Positions 34,722-43,884 of a DNA stretch of 64,000 nt are shown here, piece after piece (within the stretch, counting starts at the first letter, position 1; every line of letters begins with the position of its first letter). Under the pieces are notes generated by a model. The model had not been told where the DNA came from. It was given only the letters and a program-made list of their open reading frames with translations, and did no database searches. The stretch comes from Pseudooceanicola sp. HF7. Its GTDB lineage: Bacteria; Pseudomonadota; Alphaproteobacteria; Rhodobacterales; Rhodobacteraceae. The DNA is taken from the NCBI RefSeq assembly GCF_011806405.1, contig NZ_JAATOW010000007.1, forward strand, positions 62,001 through 126,000. The letters run 5' to 3'. Both the position numbers and the translations under genes were made by a program.

Positions 34722-35660
34722 ATGAGCGACGCAAGCATCACCCCAGAGGTTACCGGAGGCGAGGCCGAGTTCGGCGATTACATCGCCTTGCTGAAGCCTC
34801 GTGTCATGTCGCTTGTCGTCTTCACCGCCTTCATCGGCCTGATCGCGGCGCCGGTGCCCGTGCACCCCGTGATCGCCTTCTGCGCAGTGCTGTTCATCGC
34901 CATCGGGGGCGGGGCCTCCGGCGCGCTGAACATGTGGTATGACGCCGATATCGACGCGGTGATGAAGCGTACCTCTGGCCGCCCGATCCCATCGGGCCGG
35001 GTGGGCGCGCATGAGGCGCTGGCCCTTGGCCTGACGCTCGCGGGTTTCTCCTGCGTGATGCTGGCGCTGGCCGCCAATGTCTTTTCCGGGCTCTTCCTGG
35101 CCTTCACGATCTTCTTCTACGCGGTGATCTACACCATGTGGCTCAAGCGTTGGACGCCGCAGAACATCGTCATCGGCGGTGCCGCCGGGGCCTTCCCGCC
35201 GATGATCGGCTGGGCCGTGTCGACCGGGGGGGTCAGCCTCGAATCGGTGCTGATGTTCCTGCTGGTCTTCATGTGGACGCCGCCGCACTTCTGGGCGCTC
35301 GCGCTGTTCATGAAAAGCGACTACGACGCCGCCAAGGTGCCCATGCTGACCGCGACCCACGGTCGTCGCGTCACGCGCCGCCACATCCTGGCCTACACGC
35401 TGCTGCTGGCTCCCCTCGCGATCGGCACCGGCTTCACCTCCATCGGCGGGCCGTTCTACATGGCCGTCGCCGTGGTGCTGAACGGGCTCTTCCTGCTGGG
35501 CGCGCTGCGCATCTGGCGCCGGGATGAAGAGGCCGCCGCAGCCGATGGCTACAAGGTCGAAAAGAGCTTCTTCAAGCTGTCGCTGATCTACCTCTTTGCC
35601 CATTTCGCAGCCATCGGCGCCGAAGCCGGCCTGCATCATTTCAACGTAGGAGGCTGGTAA
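34722..35660 (+). CDS. ctaB: Protoheme IX farnesyltransferase (heme O synthase)
   Basis: CtaB adds a farnesyl group to heme b to make heme O, the precursor of heme A for the aa3 oxidase. The 312-residue protein has about eight hydrophobic segments and the UbiA-family Asp-rich motifs: NMWYDADIDAVMKRT (first) and MKSDYDAAKVPML (second). It follows ctaC by 96 bases and overlaps the next small gene by one base (TAATG). Confidence 0.97.
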   Translation: MSDASITPEVTGGEAEFGDYIALLKPRVMSLVVFTAFIGLIAAPVPVHPVIAFCAVLFIAIGGGASGALNMWYDADIDAVMKRTSGRPIPSGRVGAHEALALGLTLAGFSCVMLALAANVFSGLFLAFTIFFYAVIYTMWLKRWTPQNIVIGGAAGAFPPMIGWAVSTGGVSLESVLMFLLVFMWTPPHFWALALFMKSDYDAAKVPMLTATHGRRVTRRHILAYTLLLAPLAIGTGFTSIGGPFYMAVAVVLNGLFLLGALRIWRRDEEAAAADGYKVEKSFFKLSLIYLFAHFAAIGAEAGLHHFNVGGW

Positions 35661-35845
35661 TGCCTCTGGCCCATGAACATGAGATCCACGCGCGCCGCCG
35701 GTCCCGGAACTTCGGGCTGGGCGCGGTGCTGGTCGCTTTCGTCGTGCTGATCTTCCTGCTGACCTTCGTCAAAGTCACGCAGCAAAGCATCGCCTTCCCG
35801 GACCAGCCCGTGGCCTCGGGCAAGCCTGACGCAGGGGGGAACTGA
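35660..35845 (+). CDS. Small single-TM protein of the cta operon (CoxF-like)
   Basis: A 61-residue protein with a basic N-terminus (EIHARRRSRNFG), one transmembrane helix (about 20-41, GAVLVAFVVLIFLLTFVKV) and a short periplasmic tail. Its start overlaps the ctaB stop and its stop overlaps the ctaG start (TGATG). Small unnamed ORFs at this position are common in alphaproteobacterial cta operons and are annotated as CoxF or oxidase-assembly proteins. A role in oxidase assembly is inferred only from position. Confidence 0.85.
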   Translation: MPLAHEHEIHARRRSRNFGLGAVLVAFVVLIFLLTFVKVTQQSIAFPDQPVASGKPDAGGN

Positions 35846-36438
35846 TGGATCCCAAGAAGAAGACCCTTCTTCAGACCGTCGGCACCATCGTCGTCATGGG
35901 CTCTCTCGCCTGGGCGGCGGTGCCGGCCTACAACCTGTTCTGCAAGGTCACCGGCTTCGGCGGCGTGACGCAAGAGGCGACGGCGGGCTCCGATACGGTA
36001 CTCGAGCAGACCATCAAGGTCCGCTTCGATGCCTCCCTCGACCGCAACATGCCCTGGAGCTTCAAGCCCGTGCAGCGGGAAATGGAAGTGAAGATCGGTG
36101 AGACGGCCCTGGCCTTCTACGAGGCGCATAACCCCACCGACCGGCCCGTTGCAGGCTCTGCTGCCTACAACGTCACGCCCTATGAGGCGGGTGGCTTCTT
36201 CACCAAGATCGAGTGCTTCTGCTTCACCGAACAGGTGCTGAAGCCCGGTGAAACGGTGCAGATGCCCGTGACTTTCTACGTGGACCCCGAAATCGTGGAG
36301 GATCGTGACGCGAAATACGTGCATACGATCACCCTGGGATACACATTCTACGAGACCGATCTGCCCGAGGGCTACGCCGTTCCGCAGGAACAAGCGAGCC
36401 TTCTGGAAGAGACCCCAACTGCAACCGATTTGAATTAA
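35845..36438 (+). CDS. ctaG: Cytochrome c oxidase assembly protein CtaG (Cox11)
   Basis: CtaG/Cox11 delivers copper to CuB of subunit I. The 197-residue protein has a short cytoplasmic N-terminus, one membrane helix (about 9-28, [19 protein letters not shown]) and a periplasmic domain. The copper-binding CFCF motif lies in [12 protein letters not shown], and the family block PVDFYVDP-like [11 protein letters not shown] is present. It is translationally coupled to the upstream 61-residue gene and lies 25 bases before ctaE. Confidence 0.96.
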   Translation: MDPKKKTLLQTVGTIVVMGSLAWAAVPAYNLFCKVTGFGGVTQEATAGSDTVLEQTIKVRFDASLDRNMPWSFKPVQREMEVKIGETALAFYEAHNPTDRPVAGSAAYNVTPYEAGGFFTKIECFCFTEQVLKPGETVQMPVTFYVDPEIVEDRDAKYVHTITLGYTFYETDLPEGYAVPQEQASLLEETPTATDLN

Positions 36439-36463
36439 CGCGGCCGCGGCGAGGAAGAGCGAT

Positions 36464-37264
36464 ATGGCGCACGAAAAGAACCACGACTACCACATTCTCC
36501 CACCCTCGATCTATCCGTTCCTGGGATCGGTGGGCACCTTCATCATGCTGTACGGTGCCGTCCTGCTGATGAAGGACAGCGGCCCCTGGATGTTCCTGCT
36601 GGGCCTGTTGATCGTGCTCTACACGATGTGGGGCTGGTGGGGCGAGACCATCGCGGAAAACAAGGCCGGCGATCACACGCCCGTCGTCCGCATCGGCCTG
36701 CGCTACGGCTTCATCCTGTTCATCATGTCCGAAGTCATGTTCTTCGCCGCATGGTTCTGGAGCTTCTTCAAGAACGCCATCTACCCGATGGGCCCCGAAT
36801 CCCCCATCGTGGACGGCGTCTGGCCCCCCGCCGGGATCGAGACCTTCGACCCCTGGCACCTGCCGCTGATCAACACGCTGATCCTGCTGTGCTCCGGTGC
36901 GGCGGCGACATGGGCCCACCACGCCCTGGTGCATGAAGACAATCGCAAGGACATCAAGTCCGGCCTGATCATCGCCGTGGCCCTGGGCCTGATCTTCACC
37001 GCCTTCCAGGCCTATGAATACAGCCACGCGGCCTTCGGCTTCGGCGGCAACATCTACGGCGCCAACTTCTTCATGGCGACGGGCTTCCATGGCGCGCACG
37101 TGATCATCGGGACCATCTTCCTGTTCATCTGCCTGATGCGCACCTACGCGGGTCACTTCACCCCGGACGATCACGTGGGCTTCGAAGCGGCGGCCTGGTA
37201 CTGGCACTTCGTCGACGTGGTCTGGCTCTTCCTCTTCGCCGCGGTCTATATCTGGGGCGGCTGA
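36464..37264 (+). CDS. ctaE: Cytochrome c oxidase subunit III
   Basis: Subunit III is the seven-helix membrane subunit that stabilises the oxidase and its oxygen path. The 266-residue length is typical. Visible family blocks are [31 protein letters not shown] (with the conserved Glu in SEVMFF), [15 protein letters not shown] and the C-terminal [26 protein letters not shown] ribosome-binding site precedes the ATG. A strong terminator closes this part of the operon. Confidence 0.97.
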   Translation: MAHEKNHDYHILPPSIYPFLGSVGTFIMLYGAVLLMKDSGPWMFLLGLLIVLYTMWGWWGETIAENKAGDHTPVVRIGLRYGFILFIMSEVMFFAAWFWSFFKNAIYPMGPESPIVDGVWPPAGIETFDPWHLPLINTLILLCSGAAATWAHHALVHEDNRKDIKSGLIIAVALGLIFTAFQAYEYSHAAFGFGGNIYGANFFMATGFHGAHVIIGTIFLFICLMRTYAGHFTPDDHVGFEAAAWYWHFVDVVWLFLFAAVYIWGG

Positions 37265-37309
37265 ACGTGACCGGCCCGGATCCTTCCGGGCCACCGAAGG
37301 ATCATTCGG

Positions 37310-37337
37310 AAAAGGCGCGGGCGTTCCGCGCCTTTTT
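37310..37337 (+). terminator. Rho-independent terminator after ctaE
   Basis: AAAAGGCGCGG (37310-37320) pairs with CCGCGCCTTTT (37326-37336) around a 5-base loop, ending in a T5 run. A second small stem (GGCCCGGA/TCCGGGCC, about 37273-37292) lies just upstream. Confidence 0.92.
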
Positions 37338-37355
37338 CGCTGAGAGGGGGACACC

Positions 37356-38042
37356 ATGCGGGCAAGGCTGATCGGGGCCATCGTGATCGGGATCGCGGGG
37401 ACTGCGATCCTCGTATCGCTGGGCAATTGGCAGGTGCGGCGCCTGCACTGGAAACTTGACGTCCTGGAGCAGATCGAATCGCGCATCGACGGACCGGTGG
37501 CGGATCTGCCCGCTTCGCCCGATCCCGAGCGGGATGAATACCTGCCCGTCGCGGTGACCGGCCGCTTCCAGGGAGAGCCGCTGCGGGTCCAGTCCGCGAT
37601 GGAGGGGCAGGGCGCCGGCTACCGGATCATCCAGGGCTTTGATGCGCCCTCCGGCCCGCTGCTGATCGACCGCGGCTTCCTTTCGCAGGGACGCCCCCTG
37701 CCGCCCACGCCGGACGGGGAGGTCACCGTGATCGGTAACCTGCTCTGGCCCGATGAACAGGACGGCTTCACCCCCGATCCCGATCTTGACGAAGGCCTGT
37801 TCTACGCCCGCGACCTGCCCCGCATGGCAGAGGTCCTTGAGACCCGGCCGCTTCTGGTGGTGCGCCGCGAAGGGCCCGGCGGCGGCGGTGACCTGGTCGC
37901 CTTCCCCGTCGGAACCAGCGGAATCCGCAACGATCACAAGGGATATGCGGTGACGTGGTACTCGCTGGCCGCCGTATGGCTGGTCATGTCGGGCTTTCTG
38001 ATTTATCGCATGTCGAAACAGTCGAAAGGCAAAGTGACGTGA
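37356..38042 (+). CDS. SURF1 family cytochrome oxidase assembly protein
   Basis: SURF1 helps insert heme A into subunit I. The 228-residue protein has the expected two terminal membrane helices (about 4-23 and 196-216) around a periplasmic domain. The family blocks LGNWQVRRLHWKLDVLEQI and GYRIIQGFDAPSGPLLIDRGF are clear, as is NDHKGYAVTWYSLA before the second helix. It stands 18 bases after the ctaE terminator and overlaps thrC by four bases (GTGA), so expression may come from read-through or a promoter in the short gap. Confidence 0.95.
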   Translation: MRARLIGAIVIGIAGTAILVSLGNWQVRRLHWKLDVLEQIESRIDGPVADLPASPDPERDEYLPVAVTGRFQGEPLRVQSAMEGQGAGYRIIQGFDAPSGPLLIDRGFLSQGRPLPPTPDGEVTVIGNLLWPDEQDGFTPDPDLDEGLFYARDLPRMAEVLETRPLLVVRREGPGGGGDLVAFPVGTSGIRNDHKGYAVTWYSLAAVWLVMSGFLIYRMSKQSKGKVT

Positions 38043-39427
38043 CTTACATCTCGACACGGGGCAAGGCGCCCGAGTTGACCTTCGAAGAGGCCATGCTGAC
38101 GGGTCTCGCCCGCGACGGCGGCCTTTACGTGCCTGCCGAAATTCCCACCTTCTCCGCAGAGGAAATCGCGGCGCTTGGCGGGGTCTCCTACGAAGAGGCC
38201 GCCTTCCGCATCATGTGGCCCTTCCTGGGCAATGCCTTCGGGGCGGACGAGTTCCGCGCCTGCATCGCGCGCGCCTACGCCGGCTTCGGCCATGCTGCAC
38301 GCGCGCCGCTGGTGCAGCTGGAACCGAACCACTTCCTGGCAGAGCTCTTCCATGGCCCGACGCTGGCGTTCAAGGACTTCGCCATGCAGCTCATCGGGCA
38401 GCTCTTCCAGGCGGCCCTGAAGAAATCCGGCAAGCGCGTGACCATCGTCGGCGCGACCTCCGGCGATACCGGATCTGCCGCGATCGAGGCCTTCCGGGGG
38501 CTGGACAACGTGGATGTCTTCATCCTTTTCCCCCACGGCCGCGTCTCCGAAGTGCAGCGCCGCCAGATGACCACGCCGGATGATGCCAACGTGCACGCCC
38601 TGGCGGTCGATGGCGATTTCGACACCTGCCAGGCGCTGGTGAAGGACATGTTCAACGATTTCGCCTTCCGCGACGAAGTCGGGCTGGCGGGCGTGAACTC
38701 CATCAACTGGGCACGGGTGCTGGCGCAGGTCGTCTACTACTTCACCACTGCCGTCAGCCTTGGCGCTCCCGAGCGCAAGGTCAGCTTCACCGTGCCCACC
38801 GGCAATTTCGGCGATATCTTCGCCGGCTACATTGCCCGCCGTGCCGGTCTGCCGATCGAAAAGCTGATCGTGGCCACGAACCAGAACGACATCCTGCACC
38901 GGTGCCTGACCACCGGCGAATACCGCCCCGATGGCGTGACGCCCTCGATCAGCCCGTCGATGGATATCCAGGTCAGCTCCAACTTCGAACGCGCGCTCTT
39001 CGATGCGCTGGACCGGGACGGCAATGCCGTCGGACAGCTCATGGATGAACTCAAGGCGGGCGGCTTTACCGTTCCGCAGGGCGCCCTTGGCGCGCTTCAG
39101 GATCTCTTTGCCTCTGGCCGCTGCTCAGAGGACGAGACCCAAGAGACGATCCGAGAGATGCTGGAACAGACCGGAGAGCTGCTTTGCCCGCATTCCGCCG
39201 TGGCCGTGAAGGTCGCGCGGGAAATGCGCGACAGCCACGTGCCGATGGTCACCCTGGCCACGGCGCACCCGGCCAAGTTCCCCGATGCGGTGGAAGCGGC
39301 CTCTGGCGTTCGGCCGGACCTGCCGCCGCGTATGGCGGATCTTTTCGACCGGCCCGAACGCGTGACCCGTCTGCCCGGCGACCTTGCCGCGGTCGAAAGC
39401 TTCATCCGCGAAAAGAGGGCTTCATGA
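38039..39427 (+). CDS. thrC: Threonine synthase
   Basis: ThrC converts O-phosphohomoserine to threonine with pyridoxal phosphate. The GTG at 38039 (VTYISTRGKAPELTFEEA) overlaps the SURF1 stop and gives 462 residues, as in the long Gram-negative form. The PLP lysine is in TLAFKDFAMQLIGQ, the phosphate loop is GATSGDTGSAAIEAF and a further conserved block is VPTGNFGDIFAGY. It is coupled at its end to an M16 peptidase (ATGA). Confidence 0.96.
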   Translation: MTYISTRGKAPELTFEEAMLTGLARDGGLYVPAEIPTFSAEEIAALGGVSYEEAAFRIMWPFLGNAFGADEFRACIARAYAGFGHAARAPLVQLEPNHFLAELFHGPTLAFKDFAMQLIGQLFQAALKKSGKRVTIVGATSGDTGSAAIEAFRGLDNVDVFILFPHGRVSEVQRRQMTTPDDANVHALAVDGDFDTCQALVKDMFNDFAFRDEVGLAGVNSINWARVLAQVVYYFTTAVSLGAPERKVSFTVPTGNFGDIFAGYIARRAGLPIEKLIVATNQNDILHRCLTTGEYRPDGVTPSISPSMDIQVSSNFERALFDALDRDGNAVGQLMDELKAGGFTVPQGALGALQDLFASGRCSEDETQETIREMLEQTGELLCPHSAVAVKVAREMRDSHVPMVTLATAHPAKFPDAVEAASGVRPDLPPRMADLFDRPERVTRLPGDLAAVESFIREKRAS

Positions 39428-40686
39428 GCGTAGAGCTGACCACCCTTTCCAACGGCTTCCGCATTGTCACCGAACATATGCCCAGCCTGCAATCGGCCTC
39501 CATCGGGATCTGGGTCTCTGCCGGCGGGCGCCATGAGCGGCCCGAGCAGAACGGCGTGGCGCATTTCCTTGAGCACATGGCCTTCAAGGGCACCAACAAG
39601 CGCAACGCCCTGCAGATCGCCGAGGTGATCGAGGACGTGGGCGGCTACATCAACGCCTATACCTCGCGTGAGGTGACGGCCTATTACGCCCGCGTGCTGA
39701 AGAACGACGTGCCCCTGGCGCTTGAGGTCATCGCCGACATCCTGCGCGACAGCATCTTCGACCCGCGTGAGATCGAGGTGGAGCGCGGCGTGATCCTGTC
39801 AGAGATCGGCCAGGCGCTGGACACGCCCGATGACGTGATCTTTGACTGGCTGCAGGAACGCGCCTACCCGGAACAGCCCCTTGGCCGGACCATCCTTGGC
39901 CCGGAAGAACGCGTGCGCGCCTTCACCCAGGCCGATCTGGCAGGCTTCGTGCAAGAGCATTACGGACCGGGCCAGATGATCCTGTCTGCCGCCGGTGCCG
40001 TGGACCACGCGGATATCGTGGCCATGGCGGAAAAGCTGTTTGGCGACATGAAAGCCCACGGTCAGCCCGACCTGGTGCCGGCCCGTTTCGTCGGCGGTGA
40101 GATCCGCCAGGTGAAACAGCTTGAGCAGGCCCATGTCACGCTTGGCTTCGAAAGCCCCGATTACCGCCATCCGGATGCCTATGCCGGCCAGATCTACGCG
40201 GCCGCCCTTGGCGGGGGCATGTCCTCTCGCCTGTTCCAGGAGATCCGTGAAAAGCGCGGCCTTTGCTACACGATCTTCGCCCAGGCCGGCGCCTATGCGG
40301 ACAGCGGCATGACCACGATCTATGCCGGCACCTCCGGCGACAAGGTCGGAGAGCTTTGCAACATCGTCCTGGACGAGATGAAGCGCGCCGCCGACGGCAT
40401 TTCCGAGGCAGAGGTGAACCGCGCCCGCGCCCAGATGAAGGCCGGTCTTCTGATGGGGCTCGAAGGGGCTTCCTCGCGCGCCGAACGGCTGGCCCGCATG
40501 GTCGAGATCTGGAACCGCGTGCCGCCCTTGGAAGAGGTCGTCGCCCGGATCGATGCGGTCACCCCCGAGGAGATCCGCGCCCATGCAGAGAAGATGGCGA
40601 CCCGCGCGCCCATGGCGCTGGCGCTTTACGGGCCGGTTGCCAACGCGCCCGATTTCGCTGGGCTGACGGCCCGCCGCGCTGCCTGA
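39424..40686 (+). CDS. M16 family zinc peptidase (processing-peptidase-like)
   Basis: A 420-residue pitrilysin-family protein resembling the mitochondrial processing peptidase beta subunit. The inverted zinc motif HFLEH (in GVAHFLEHMAFKGTNKR) and the downstream Glu region (EVERGVILSEIGQALD) are intact, so it should be active. A C-terminal half with a degenerate second repeat completes the clamshell. No signal peptide is present, so it acts in the cytoplasm. The start overlaps the thrC stop, and the stop overlaps a GNAT gene. This thrC-M16-GNAT order recurs in rhodobacters. Confidence 0.94.
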   Translation: MSVELTTLSNGFRIVTEHMPSLQSASIGIWVSAGGRHERPEQNGVAHFLEHMAFKGTNKRNALQIAEVIEDVGGYINAYTSREVTAYYARVLKNDVPLALEVIADILRDSIFDPREIEVERGVILSEIGQALDTPDDVIFDWLQERAYPEQPLGRTILGPEERVRAFTQADLAGFVQEHYGPGQMILSAAGAVDHADIVAMAEKLFGDMKAHGQPDLVPARFVGGEIRQVKQLEQAHVTLGFESPDYRHPDAYAGQIYAAALGGGMSSRLFQEIREKRGLCYTIFAQAGAYADSGMTTIYAGTSGDKVGELCNIVLDEMKRAADGISEAEVNRARAQMKAGLLMGLEGASSRAERLARMVEIWNRVPPLEEVVARIDAVTPEEIRAHAEKMATRAPMALALYGPVANAPDFAGLTARRAA

Positions 40687-41270
40687 TGCTGCGCAACCGC
40701 CGCAAGGTCCGGATAGAGACGGAGCGCATGGTGCTCCGTCCGCCGGTTCATGCGGATTACCGGGAGTGGACGTCCCTGCGGCAGTCCAGCATGGATTTCC
40801 TGACACGCTGGGAACCCTCCTGGTCCGCCGACCACCTTTCGCGGCGCAGTTTCACGAACCGGGTCTACTGGGCGCAGCGCTCGATCACCGGCGGCTCTGC
40901 CGTGCCGCTGTTCCTCACGCGCCGCGACGATGAGGCGCTGCTGGGGGCCATCACCCTGGACAACATCCGGCGGGGGCCGTCCCTCTCGGGGACGCTGGGC
41001 TACTGGATCGGGGAAGGCCACGCGCGCCAGGGCTACATGCGCGAAGCGATCTCGGCCGTGGTGCATTACGCCTTCCACCGGCTGGACCTGAGCCGGATCG
41101 AAGCCGCCTGCCTGCCGGAAAACACCCCCTCGCGGCGGCTGCTGGAAAGCTGCGGCTTCAAGTACGAGGGTGTCGCGCAAAGCTATCTGCAGATCGACGG
41201 ACGCTGGCGCACCCATGTGCTCTATGCTGCGCTGCGCATGGACCGGCGCGGGCGTACCGACGCGGGTTAA
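40686..41270 (+). CDS. GNAT family acetyltransferase, RimJ/RimL-like
   Basis: A 194-residue acetyltransferase of the RimJ type. It begins with the signature IETERMVLRPPVHADYREW. The acetyl-CoA-binding region is LGYWIGEGHARQGYMREAISAVVHYAF, followed by RIEAACLPENTPSRRLLESCGF, the helix-strand typical of RimJ-like proteins. It is the third gene of a coupled thrC-M16-GNAT series (TGATG overlap). It may acetylate ribosomal-protein N-termini, but the substrate is not evident. Confidence 0.92.
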   Translation: MLRNRRKVRIETERMVLRPPVHADYREWTSLRQSSMDFLTRWEPSWSADHLSRRSFTNRVYWAQRSITGGSAVPLFLTRRDDEALLGAITLDNIRRGPSLSGTLGYWIGEGHARQGYMREAISAVVHYAFHRLDLSRIEAACLPENTPSRRLLESCGFKYEGVAQSYLQIDGRWRTHVLYAALRMDRRGRTDAG

Positions 41271-41420
41271 GCCGCTTTCTGACCAGATCGCGGGCGCTTT
41301 CCCCCTGGAAACACGCACAAACAGCGCCCAAAGGCCCGGTCACGGGCACGTGACCACCGCGGACCTGTACCCTCGGCTATCCTCAGCTGTGTCTGAAGCC
41401 ATGCGGAGGAGCGTCGGACA

Positions 41421-42308
41421 ATGCACCTGGTACGATCGAAAAACCTGCTGAGCGGGCTCGCACGGGGGCTGCGTACCCTCTGCCTGCTTGGCCTCGCCTT
41501 GCCGGGCCTGCTGGCAACCGCCCCACCGGCGGCGGCGCAGGGACGGATCAGCCATTGCATCGCCATTGCCGATGCCACCCCTGGCATGGAGTTCCTGCGC
41601 AAGGCCAGCTTCCGCGACCCGGTGCCGGACTTCTCTGTCAGGATCCGTTACCTGACCCATTCCGCCTACCTGATACAAAGCCCGGGCGGCGTCTCGGCAG
41701 TGACGGATTTCCCCGGCTACATTGGCACCGCGGATTTCCTGCCCGACGTGGTGACGATGAACCACGCCCATTCCTCCCATTTCACGGCCTATCCCGATCC
41801 GGCCATTCCCCATGTGCTGCGCGGCTGGTCCGACACTTTCGGCGAGGCGGCAAATCACCATAAAGAGGTCGGCGACATGCTGATCCGCAACGTCTCTACC
41901 GATATCCGCTCCTCCATGGGTGGGGTGGAAGAGAACGGCAATTCCATCTTCATATTCGAGGTCTCGGGCCTGTGCATTGGCCACCTTGGCCACCTGCATC
42001 ACGAACCCAATGAAGAGCAGTACGCAGCCATCGGGCGGCTGGACGTGGTGATGGTCCCGGTGGATGGCGGGATGACGCTGGACACGGTTTCAATGACGAA
42101 GGTGGTGGAGCGGATTAAGAGCTCGATCATCCTGCCCATGCACTGGTTTTCCGGCGCCAGCCTGACTTGGTTCCTGAACCAGATCTCACCGGCCTTCGAG
42201 GTGAAGGTGCGGGACAGCAGCGAGATGGAGGTCTCGCTGCGCGACCTGCCTTCCCGTCCGACCATAATCGTGCTGCGCCCTGAGATCCTGTCCGAACCGC
42301 TGGAGTGA
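41421..42308 (+). CDS. Exported MBL-fold metallo-hydrolase
   Basis: A 295-residue protein with a signal peptide (LRTLCLLGLALPGLLATAPPAAAQ, cleavage after AAAQ). The fold is UlaG-like: RIRYLTHSAYLIQSPGG, NHAHSSHF as the HxHxxH-like site, GHLGHLHHEPNEEQ, and DVVMVPVDGGMTLD near the C-terminus. The first motif reads H-A-H-S-S-H, so metal ligands are mostly kept but Asp is replaced by Ser. The substrate is unknown. Upstream, a GGTCAC-N6-GTGACC inverted repeat (41338-41355) may be an operator. Confidence 0.85.
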   Translation: MHLVRSKNLLSGLARGLRTLCLLGLALPGLLATAPPAAAQGRISHCIAIADATPGMEFLRKASFRDPVPDFSVRIRYLTHSAYLIQSPGGVSAVTDFPGYIGTADFLPDVVTMNHAHSSHFTAYPDPAIPHVLRGWSDTFGEAANHHKEVGDMLIRNVSTDIRSSMGGVEENGNSIFIFEVSGLCIGHLGHLHHEPNEEQYAAIGRLDVVMVPVDGGMTLDTVSMTKVVERIKSSIILPMHWFSGASLTWFLNQISPAFEVKVRDSSEMEVSLRDLPSRPTIIVLRPEILSEPLE

Positions 42309-42344
42309 GAACCGCCTAAGCAGGCGCGGCGCAGGCTGGGGCCC

Positions 42345-43121
42345 TCAGGCGGCCCGGTCGGGCTTGCCGATGGGACGGCGCGTGACCTCTGCCCGCAGCG
42401 CCTCTGTCAGATCCGCCTGGGGGATATCCGTTTCTATGGCCAGCCGGCGCAGGCCAAAGTGGACCCGCGCGATCTCCTGGTAGTAATGCGAATAGGCGTA
42501 GTTCGTCGCGGCCCCGGCAGCGGCGCCCAGCACCGGCACCGTCTGTGCGGCCAGTTTGCGGCCAAGCGCCGTGGCCAGCTTCGGCGAGACGGCTGTGATC
42601 AGCCCGTGCACGCCCGCCCCAGTGACCGTCAGGCGAGAGGTCAGGAACCCGGTCTCAGCCCCCTCGTTGTGGCCCAGCGGCCCGGCAGCGGCAAAGACAT
42701 GCAGGCAATCGAACTGGACGTTGGGCTCTGCGGGATCAAACCCATTCTCCGCCGCGACGCCCTGGATGGTTCGCAGCAGCATGGTCGTGGTCACGGGCAG
42801 CTCTGCCAGTGCCCCCGGCAGGCCGCCAAAGCCGCCCGCCGCCCCCAGCCCCGTGGTGACGATGCGGTTCAGCCAGTCCGGCTGGTCCTTCACCACGCCA
42901 CGAGAACTTTGTGCAGCACGCAGCGCCGTCTCAAGCGCGTATTCCGTCGCGCCGTCCAGCCGGGACTTCACCCGCTTGGGCAGGCGTTCCAGCAGATCTT
43001 CGGCCCGGCCACCGATCAGGGCCAGGACCTGCAGACCCGGTCCACCCGCGCGGCGATAGCGCCGGGCCAGGACCTGGATCTCTTGGACCACTTCAGGGGG
43101 CATATGGTTGTCTTGGGTCAC
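42345..43121 (-). CDS. EcsC family protein
   Basis: A 258-residue protein with the EcsC signature: a glycine-rich hydrophobic core (TTGLGAAGGFGGLPGALAELP; TMLLRTIQGVAAENGFDP) and an Ala/Gly-rich C-terminal segment (VPVLGAAAGAATNYAYSHYY). EcsC in Bacillus accompanies an ABC exporter, but the biochemical role of the family is unknown. I prefer the GTG at 43121, which has GGAGA five bases upstream; an ATG at 43103 would also be possible. No ABC transporter is adjacent. Confidence 0.85.
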   Translation of the reverse strand: MTQDNHMPPEVVQEIQVLARRYRRAGGPGLQVLALIGGRAEDLLERLPKRVKSRLDGATEYALETALRAAQSSRGVVKDQPDWLNRIVTTGLGAAGGFGGLPGALAELPVTTTMLLRTIQGVAAENGFDPAEPNVQFDCLHVFAAAGPLGHNEGAETGFLTSRLTVTGAGVHGLITAVSPKLATALGRKLAAQTVPVLGAAAGAATNYAYSHYYQEIARVHFGLRRLAIETDIPQADLTEALRAEVTRRPIGKPDRAA

Positions 43122-43309
43122 GTCATTCTCCGGGAAGCTTCCCTTAAGATGGGGGCGGAGCGGCCAAAGATCAAATCCAGCGTGTTCAGAGGCGATCCAA
43201 CGGAGCGCGGCATGCGCCGCGCAAGCCATGCCCTGTCAGGGCTGCGCCCTCTGCCGGCCTGCGGCGGCATTCACCTGCCGGGCGCTACCCGCCCTCTGGC
43301 AGATACCTG

Positions 43310-43795
43310 TCAAAGCGCCCGCGTGACCTCGCCCCGCACACCGTCCCAGGCGCCGGGCATCAGCTCCAGTCCCAGCACGCGGTCCGGGTTCGTGGGCGGG
43401 GGCATCTGGACCCCGTCAAGCCGGGTGAAACCGAACCGCGAATAATAGGGCGCATCGCCCACCAGCAGCACCCGCTCCCAGCCCTTTTCGGCGGCGGCAT
43501 GCAGCGACTGGTGGATCAGCAACCCGCCCAGCCCTTCGCCCTGGTGGGTGGGGTGAACGGCCACGGGACCCAGCAGCAGCACCTTCCGGTTCCCGATCAG
43601 CACCGGCCAGTAGCGGATGGCTCCGGCGACGATCTCTTGCCGATCCCGCGCGACCAGCGACAGCCCCTCGACCGGGGCCACGTCATCGCGCAGCCGGTAG
43701 GAACTGAGCGCGGTCCGCCCCGGCGCGAAACAGAGGTCATAGAGGCCCTCGACCTCCCACCAGTCGTCCTTGCATTCCGGAGTCAGTGCAAACAT
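43310..43795 (-). CDS. GNAT family N-acetyltransferase (YhbS-like)
   Basis: A 161-residue acetyltransferase. The acetyl-CoA loop is LLGPVAVHPTHQGEGLGGLLIHQSL (Q/R-x-x-G-x-G/A type), followed by GDAPYYSRFGFTRLDG, the YhbS/DUF-type C-terminal signature. The N-terminus (TPECKDDWWEVEGLYDLCFAPGR) fits the same group. The substrate is unknown. It is transcribed away from the flavin reductase gene at 43885 across 89 bases. Confidence 0.9.
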   Translation of the reverse strand: MFALTPECKDDWWEVEGLYDLCFAPGRTALSSYRLRDDVAPVEGLSLVARDRQEIVAGAIRYWPVLIGNRKVLLLGPVAVHPTHQGEGLGGLLIHQSLHAAAEKGWERVLLVGDAPYYSRFGFTRLDGVQMPPPTNPDRVLGLELMPGAWDGVRGEVTRAL

Positions 43796-43884
43796 GCGTT
43801 TCGCTTCGCCTTTTTGGTGGAAAGCCCCCTAGCACGGGTTTAGACCACCTTCAAACGGAAGCCACCAGCACGAAGGAAGACGCA

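Noticed and set aside
33780-35639. Minus-strand frame of about 619 codons opposite ctaC/ctaB
   Set aside because: It covers two clear membrane-protein genes and their gap, with no start site or homology.
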